DNA of 64,000 nucleotides, taken from the NCBI GenBank assembly GCA_035325995.1, contig DAOKYU010000001.1:1-64000 (forward strand), given 5' to 3'. Below, in pieces: positions 59,140 through 64,000 of the stretch (its first letter is position 1; each line of letters opens with the position of its first letter). Under the pieces are notes generated by a model that was given only the letters and a program-made list of their open reading frames with translations, made no database searches and was not told the origin of the DNA. The translations under genes were made by a program, and so were the position numbers. This stretch comes from Thermodesulfobacteriota bacterium (GTDB lineage: Bacteria; Desulfobacterota_D; UBA1144; Nemesobacterales; UBA2774).

Positions 59140-62100
59140 ATGGAGCTTTTCGCAACCGACCGTGAACGGCTGGCGTTCCTCCTCGAAACGGACGCCGCCC
59201 TTGACCTGGACTTCGAGGCGCTCGAGGCCCAGGGCGAGGCGGCTGCCGAGGAGCCGTCGCCGGAAGAGCGGCCTAAATACATCACCAACTACATCGGCTC
59301 GAAGCAGAAGCTGGTCGACTGGATTTGGAAACACACGCCGGAGGGGGTGGAATCCGCGGCCGACGCCTTCTCTGGTTCGGCGGTCGTGGCCTACATGTAC
59401 AAGACCAAGGGGCTGCGGGTCCTGGCCAACGACCGGCTGCGCTACTGCCACCACGCGGCCCGGGCGATCATCGAGAACGACAACGTCCGGCTCGGCGACG
59501 AGGAAATTGAAGCGCTGCTCGCCGACAACCCGAAGGCGGGCACCTTCGTCCGGGACAACTTCAAGGGCATCTTCTTCGCCAAGGGCGTCCACGGTCTGAT
59601 CGACACGATCCGTGCCAACGTCGACAAGCTCTCGGGCTTCAAGAAAGACATCGCTCTCTTCGCCCTGGGCAAGACCTGCATGTCCGGCAAGGGCGGCTTC
59701 GGGCATTTCTCGTCGTCGACCCGCTACGGCAAGCGCGAGGACACCCCGGAGGAATTCAAGGAGCGGCTGTGCAAGAACGTGGCCCGCATCAACGCCCTCG
59801 TGTTCGACAACGGCAAGGAGTGCAAGGCATCCCGCAAGGACATCAACGACTTCCTGCCGGAGGCCAAGGCCGACCTCGCCTATTTCGATCCGCCCTATGC
59901 TACGGAGTTCTCGACCACCAACTACGAAAAATCCTACCACTTCGTGGAAGGGCTGATGACCTATTGGGAGGGGCTCACCCTCGTCGAGGATTCCAAGACC
60001 AAGCACTACGAGACCGACCACAAGACCGTGACCCGGGCCAACGCCGCGGAGTTCTTCGAGTCCTTCCTCGGAAACGCCAAGCATATCCCGCACTGGCTGA
60101 TTTCATACCGCGACCACGCCTATCCGAACGAATCGGAGATGCGGCGGATCATCGCCTCCCTGGGACGGGATTCGTCGATGCGCTCCCACGATCACCATTA
60201 CGCCATCACATCCCGGCACGGCGAGGCGTCCCACGCCAAGGAACGTCTGTTCATCTGCCGCAGAGCCGAAGGTGCGGAGCGGTCCGCCAAGGCGTCCACA
60301 GAGGACAGCCTGCGGGCAGAAGCCGTCTGGGAGGAAACCGCGAATGAGGTCCGCTTCCGCGTCCGGAACCCGGACGAGTTCGAACCCGACAGCTTCCGCC
60401 GCAAGCCCCTGGAGGGCGTCGACGGCGTTGCGATCATCATCGGACGCTTGAAAAAGGAGTTCGTGCCCGAAGGCGGCAATCCGCGCTCCATGGTGCTGCA
60501 GGCCTACCGGTTCGTCCGCAAGACGGAGAAGAACCCGGACGGCTGGACCATGGAAAAAGCCAAGGAGTGGATCGACAAGCACGAAGCCGGACGGGCCGTG
60601 GATGCCGCCCTGCGCGTGGAGGAGAACCTGATCGCTCTGGCGGATGCGCCGCTGGGCGAATCGCTGGACCTCTTGAGCTGCCAGGCCGGGAAAGCGGAAT
60701 CGGTCCGCGTCACCGGTTTCATGGGCAGCAAGTACCTGATGCTCGGCTGGATCGAAAGCCATGTCCCCAAGGACGCGGAGAGCATCCTCGATGCTTTTTC
60801 AGGCGGGGCCAACGTCGCCTATCACTTCAAACGCAAAGGGCTGAAAGTCATCGCCAACGATCTCCTGCGGTATCCCCACCATCTGGCGCGGGCCGTGGTG
60901 GAGAACTCCAGCGAGACTCTGAGCGACGAGGACGTGGACCGAATCCTCGCCCCCAATGCGGACGCTGGCACCTTTATCGTCGATCACTTCTACGGCTACT
61001 ACTACACCAAGCCGGTGCTCCGGTGGCTCGACCAAGTCTGGGCGAACATCCAGAAGCTTCACGGCTACAAGAAAGATCTGGCGCTGGCCGCGCTCGGCAC
61101 CACCGTCAAGGCGAAGAGCGCCTTCGGTCAGTTCTCGCGGTCCAAGATGCACCGCAAGGCCGACCTCGACACGGATGCCAGCCTGGAGCAATCCCAGCTC
61201 TCCAATCCGCCGCTGTCCAAGTTCATCGAGTCGTTCCGGCGCTCGGTGGGCCAGCTCAACCGGCTCGTCTTCGACAACGGCAAAGAGTGCAAGGCCTTCA
61301 ACCTGGATGCGGCCGAAGCGGTCCGGCGGTTCGGCGCGGACGTTCTGTATCTGGACCCGCCCTACGTCACCGAGTTCGGCAGCAACGATTACGAGGACTC
61401 CCTGCATTTCATCGAGGGTCTCATGACCCGCTGGGCGGACAAGGAACTCCAGGACAATCCCCGCCGCAACTATCCGTCCCGGACGCGTTACACCAAGGAA
61501 TCGATCCGTTCCCTGATGGAGACGATGGCAGCCGACGCCCGGGGCAAATACGGCACGGTGCTCCTCTCGTACCGCGACCGGGCTTTCCCGCGGGAAGAGG
61601 AAATCAAGGAGATATTCGCCGAGCACTACGGTCTCGTCCGTGTCCGCGGCATGGAGGTGGACTACAACATCGCCAAGGACATCGGCCGGGAAGGCAAACA
61701 CGCCCGGGAACTGCTCTTCGTCGCTTCCAAATCACGCGGTGCGGCGCGCTCCAAAGCGGATACGCGGGCACCGGCGGCATGTCACACCTCGTTCCCTGTG
61801 GAGCTGTCTATCGATACGTTCACCGGGCTCCAGACCGAAGCGGCGGCATTGGACCAGGCCGCGGGCGATCCGCAGTTCACCTTCATCCTCTGCCGGGCCG
61901 GCACGAACAAGAACGGCGACCACTTCACCCCAGACGAACTGGCCGCCCGCTACATGACGGCGGTCAACAAGAAGATCGACCTGAAGCATTCCCAGGATTT
62001 CACCGACATCGTCGGCGGCATCGTGGGGGCGGATTACGTCGAGGACGAAAGCGGCGGCCGGATCGAGTGCGCGGGCGAACTCTATGTCTCCGACAGCCCG

Positions 62101-63003
62101 CACGCGCAGTTGGCCTACAAGCTCATCCGCAAAGGGATCATCTCCCAGGTCTCCATGGAATGCGACTACGAGGAAGGCGAGTGCTCGATCTGCGGCAAAC
62201 GCGTCGTTTCGAAGAGCGATTACTGCGTCCACCTGCGCAAGAACAAAGGCGGCGAGCTCCAAGGGCAGCCCGTCTACGAAATCCTCCACGGCGTCACTTT
62301 CACCGGGCTCGGGCTCCTCGACCGCAAAGGCGCGGACGAGAACGCCCGCATCCTGAAAGTCGCCGCGGCGGAAAACGATGGTTCGACAACCCACTCTGAA
62401 GGAGGTCCGACAATGGACGAGAAACACAAGGAAACCGAGGAACGGGAAGCGGATGCCGCCAAGAAGAAGGACGACGGCGGCGGCGGGACCGCGCCCGATG
62501 ACAAGACCCGGCTCAAGGAACTGGAGCGGGAGAACAAGGAACTCAAACAGCAGGTTCTCGCGCTGCAGAAGCAGCTCGAGGAACTGGAGGCGGAGAAAAA
62601 GGCCGCCGCGAACCGGAGCCGAGCCCAGAAGCTTCTGCGCAAGATCGAAAAGAGCGGGCTGGCATTCGAGAGCGACGAGGATCGCGAACAGGAGCTGATC
62701 CGTCTGGCCGGTCTCTCCGACGACGCCTTCGCCGCCAGCGAAGCCGCGTTGGAGCGGATGATGAAGGCCGGTCCCCGCGCTCACGCCGACGACAAGGACG
62801 CCAAGGACCGAGGAGCCGGAGCGGAAACCGCGAAGGCTTCATCCGGCGGCGACGATCCGCCTCTTCGCAGCGACGCGGGCGTCCGTCCGAAGGACGTGGA
62901 AGACAAAAAGACGAGCCTCGAGGACCGGCTGAAGAGCGGCTTCATGGCAGCCTACCGGCAGCGAGTGGCGACGGCGACCGGCGAACCGGTTTCGACCAAC
63001 TGA
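59140..63003 (+). CDS. Fusion protein: two Dam-type methyltransferase domains, prohead protease and scaffold
   Basis: This single 1287-residue frame has no internal stop. Residues ~46-375 and ~525-860 are two D12-class adenine methyltransferases: motif I ADAFSGSAVVAY (~74) and LDAFSGGANVAY (~548), catalytic YFDPPYATEF (~249) and YLDPPYVTEF (~738). Between them is a β-rich linker domain (VRFRVRNPDEFEPDSF). Residues ~885-1085 look like a head maturation protease (LKHSQDF, ISQVSMECDY, CSICGKRV). The rest is a coiled-coil scaffold (~1120-1170). Decoration and capsid genes follow. Confidence 0.85.
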   Translation: MELFATDRERLAFLLETDAALDLDFEALEAQGEAAAEEPSPEERPKYITNYIGSKQKLVDWIWKHTPEGVESAADAFSGSAVVAYMYKTKGLRVLANDRLRYCHHAARAIIENDNVRLGDEEIEALLADNPKAGTFVRDNFKGIFFAKGVHGLIDTIRANVDKLSGFKKDIALFALGKTCMSGKGGFGHFSSSTRYGKREDTPEEFKERLCKNVARINALVFDNGKECKASRKDINDFLPEAKADLAYFDPPYATEFSTTNYEKSYHFVEGLMTYWEGLTLVEDSKTKHYETDHKTVTRANAAEFFESFLGNAKHIPHWLISYRDHAYPNESEMRRIIASLGRDSSMRSHDHHYAITSRHGEASHAKERLFICRRAEGAERSAKASTEDSLRAEAVWEETANEVRFRVRNPDEFEPDSFRRKPLEGVDGVAIIIGRLKKEFVPEGGNPRSMVLQAYRFVRKTEKNPDGWTMEKAKEWIDKHEAGRAVDAALRVEENLIALADAPLGESLDLLSCQAGKAESVRVTGFMGSKYLMLGWIESHVPKDAESILDAFSGGANVAYHFKRKGLKVIANDLLRYPHHLARAVVENSSETLSDEDVDRILAPNADAGTFIVDHFYGYYYTKPVLRWLDQVWANIQKLHGYKKDLALAALGTTVKAKSAFGQFSRSKMHRKADLDTDASLEQSQLSNPPLSKFIESFRRSVGQLNRLVFDNGKECKAFNLDAAEAVRRFGADVLYLDPPYVTEFGSNDYEDSLHFIEGLMTRWADKELQDNPRRNYPSRTRYTKESIRSLMETMAADARGKYGTVLLSYRDRAFPREEEIKEIFAEHYGLVRVRGMEVDYNIAKDIGREGKHARELLFVASKSRGAARSKADTRAPAACHTSFPVELSIDTFTGLQTEAAALDQAAGDPQFTFILCRAGTNKNGDHFTPDELAARYMTAVNKKIDLKHSQDFTDIVGGIVGADYVEDESGGRIECAGELYVSDSPHAQLAYKLIRKGIISQVSMECDYEEGECSICGKRVVSKSDYCVHLRKNKGGELQGQPVYEILHGVTFTGLGLLDRKGADENARILKVAAAENDGSTTHSEGGPTMDEKHKETEEREADAAKKKDDGGGGTAPDDKTRLKELERENKELKQQVLALQKQLEELEAEKKAAANRSRAQKLLRKIEKSGLAFESDEDREQELIRLAGLSDDAFAASEAALERMMKAGPRAHADDKDAKDRGAGAETAKASSGGDDPPLRSDAGVRPKDVEDKKTSLEDRLKSGFMAAYRQRVATATGEPVSTN

Positions 63004-63019
63004 CAAAGGAGGAATGACC

Positions 63020-63382
63020 ATGGCTTTCATCAATCCCAATCACCGGGGCCTCGCATACGGCGACGGCTACCTGCAGGGCGACGGCCAACTCGGCCAGGTG
63101 GTGAGGATCGTCGGCAACGACCTCTTCGCCGTGAACACCACGCCGACGGCCAAGTCCTTCGGCATTCTGATCAAGGACTACAAGAACGGAGAGATGCCCG
63201 GCATCTACTGCATGGGCGGCGTCTACGAGACCGACGTCTTCGAGGGGACCGTGAATCCCGGCGACGACCTGAAGGTTTCGGCCAACGGCAAACTCACCGC
63301 GGGCGTGCAGGCGGGCGAGGAAGTCATCGCCCGGGCCGTCTCCGTCTCCGGCGGAACGATCAAGTTCCGGCTGCTCATCTGA
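63020..63382 (+). CDS. Head decoration (capsid cement) protein
   Basis: The 120-residue protein (MAFINPNHRGLAYGDGYLQG) has the Gly-rich β structure of phage head decoration proteins (VNPGDDLKVSANGKLTAGVQAGEEVIARAVS) and lies directly between protease/scaffold and capsid genes. AGGAGG at 63007-63012 fits the ATG at 63020; the ATG at 63014 is too close. Confidence 0.75.
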   Translation: MAFINPNHRGLAYGDGYLQGDGQLGQVVRIVGNDLFAVNTTPTAKSFGILIKDYKNGEMPGIYCMGGVYETDVFEGTVNPGDDLKVSANGKLTAGVQAGEEVIARAVSVSGGTIKFRLLI

Positions 63383-63400
63383 TTACAGGAGGAAAACGAT

Positions 63401-64000
63401 ATGGAGACGATCCGCATGAACGTGCACAGCCAGGAATACATGGAGACGATGGCGCGCCTGATGTCCGAGGCGCTCGAGTCCCCGGAAGGGATGCGCGCGC
63501 TGGCTGCGGCCATCGCCGAGCCCATCGAACAGGAAATCAAACGCAAGGAGATCTCTTCGCTCCTGCTCACGAAGCACACCCTGCCCAAGGGAGAGCGTCC
63601 TCTTTACCAGAAGAAGCCCAAAGTGAAGGCCTACTGGATTTCCACCGAAGGCGAGGCTCAGGAGCAGGAAGTCGGCAAGGACGAAGTGGAGTTCCCGACA
63701 AACCGCATCCACTCCGCTCCCATGGTCGACGTTTCGGTGCTCAAGAACGGCAACATCGGCACCCTGATGGACATCCAGACCTCGGCCGCGGACGAAATCC
63801 GCAAGGAGATCGACAAGCGGACCATTACGGTGCTTTCGGCGGCGGTGCCCGCGGCCAACACCGTGGAGGTGACCGGCGCGACCCTCACCGAGGAGGCGCT
63901 CAACGAGGCGATTTCCATCATCGAGGACCTCGAGTTGACGGTGAAATACATCGTCATGCGGGGCCGGCGCTTCAATGACCTGCGGGGCTGGAATCTCGAC
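63401..64000 (+). CDS. Major capsid protein, N-terminal part (runs off the window)
   Basis: 200 residues of an open frame starting METIRMNVHSQEYMETMARLM follow an AGGAGG site. The sequence has an N-terminal helical part, ISTEGEAQEQEVGKDEVEFPTNRIH, and DEIRKEIDKRTITVLSAAVP. Its place after protease, scaffold and decoration genes and its sequence fit a HK97-type capsid protein. It continues beyond base 64000. Confidence 0.8.
   Translation, partial: METIRMNVHSQEYMETMARLMSEALESPEGMRALAAAIAEPIEQEIKRKEISSLLLTKHTLPKGERPLYQKKPKVKAYWISTEGEAQEQEVGKDEVEFPTNRIHSAPMVDVSVLKNGNIGTLMDIQTSAADEIRKEIDKRTITVLSAAVPAANTVEVTGATLTEEALNEAISIIEDLELTVKYIVMRGRRFNDLRGWNLD

Larger units (their letters stand above)
25317..64000. 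mobile_element. Integrated tailed-phage genome (prophage), right end outside the window
   Basis: From just after tRNA-Asn to the window edge, all recognisable genes are phage or cargo genes: serine recombinase, LexA-like repressor, phage sigma factor, recombination and replication genes, terminases, portal, head protein, protease and capsid. Codon use shifts from AGG/ATA-rich host style to CGC/CTG-rich. Direction is mostly forward, with minus-strand insertions at 44.5-45.9, 48.1-50.5 and 53.8-58.9 kb. The exact left boundary lies between 25317 and about 25585. Tail genes and the right attachment site must lie beyond 64000. Most replication and head genes look intact; one nuclease gene is broken. 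Confidence 0.9.

Overview
The window joins two different kinds of DNA. Bases 1 to about 25,316 are a bacterial chromosome core: the end of tuf, then rpmG, tRNA-Trp, secE, nusG, rplK, rplA, rplJ, rplL, rpoB, rpoC and valS on the plus strand. After them come a PIN/ribbon-helix-helix toxin-antitoxin pair and purF-purL on the minus strand, a PrsW-type membrane protease, rlmN and alaS on the plus strand, an rpoH-type sigma-32 gene on the minus strand, and tRNA-Asn. A sigma-32 factor with a sigma-70-type core gene order points to a Gram-negative, proteobacterium-like host. Core genes use AGG and ATA codons heavily. A deltaproteobacterial or neighbouring candidate phylum is my guess; no marker here fixes it.

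Immediately after tRNA-Asn the codon style changes to CGC/CTG-rich, and everything to the right edge is an integrated temperate tailed phage that runs off the window. Its left end carries a small conserved protein, a DUF2924 protein and a large serine recombinase. Next come a LexA-like repressor with a palindromic operator, an unrecognised two-gene module, a phage sigma factor, and a replication/recombination block: an amber-broken RecB/Cas4-like nuclease, a Sak4-like ATPase, a DUF669 protein, an ERCC4 nuclease, a RecD2-type helicase and a primase-helicase. A 320-bp array of TGCGAAGG octamers follows and looks like the replication origin. The packaging and head genes come next: small terminase, large terminase, portal, Mu F-like head protein, a Dam-Dam-prohead protease-scaffold fusion, a decoration protein and the start of the major capsid gene. 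Minus-strand genes interrupt this block: a tyrosine recombinase with a stand-alone core-binding partner, a DUF4143 ATPase with a metallophosphoesterase, and an AT-richer helicase-nuclease with a small helix-turn-helix gene.

The most interesting signal is regulatory. Six places in the phage carry the same two-part motif, TCCGACG, exactly 13 bases, then TCCGGTAGGTAT, ahead of forward transcription units (integration, replication, packaging, portal and head genes). It looks like a phage promoter with altered -35 and -10 elements; the phage sigma factor at 32663 is the obvious candidate reader. The repressor gene and two of the minus-strand modules instead have near-consensus host sigma-70 promoters. 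In addition, the leaders of the sigma gene and of the recombinase operon share a pseudoknot-like fold with compensatory base changes and a hairpin that hides the ribosome binding site. I read this as a two-layer lytic switch: a host-promoter lysogeny layer, and a phage-sigma layer controlled at translation. That reading is inference from sequence alone.
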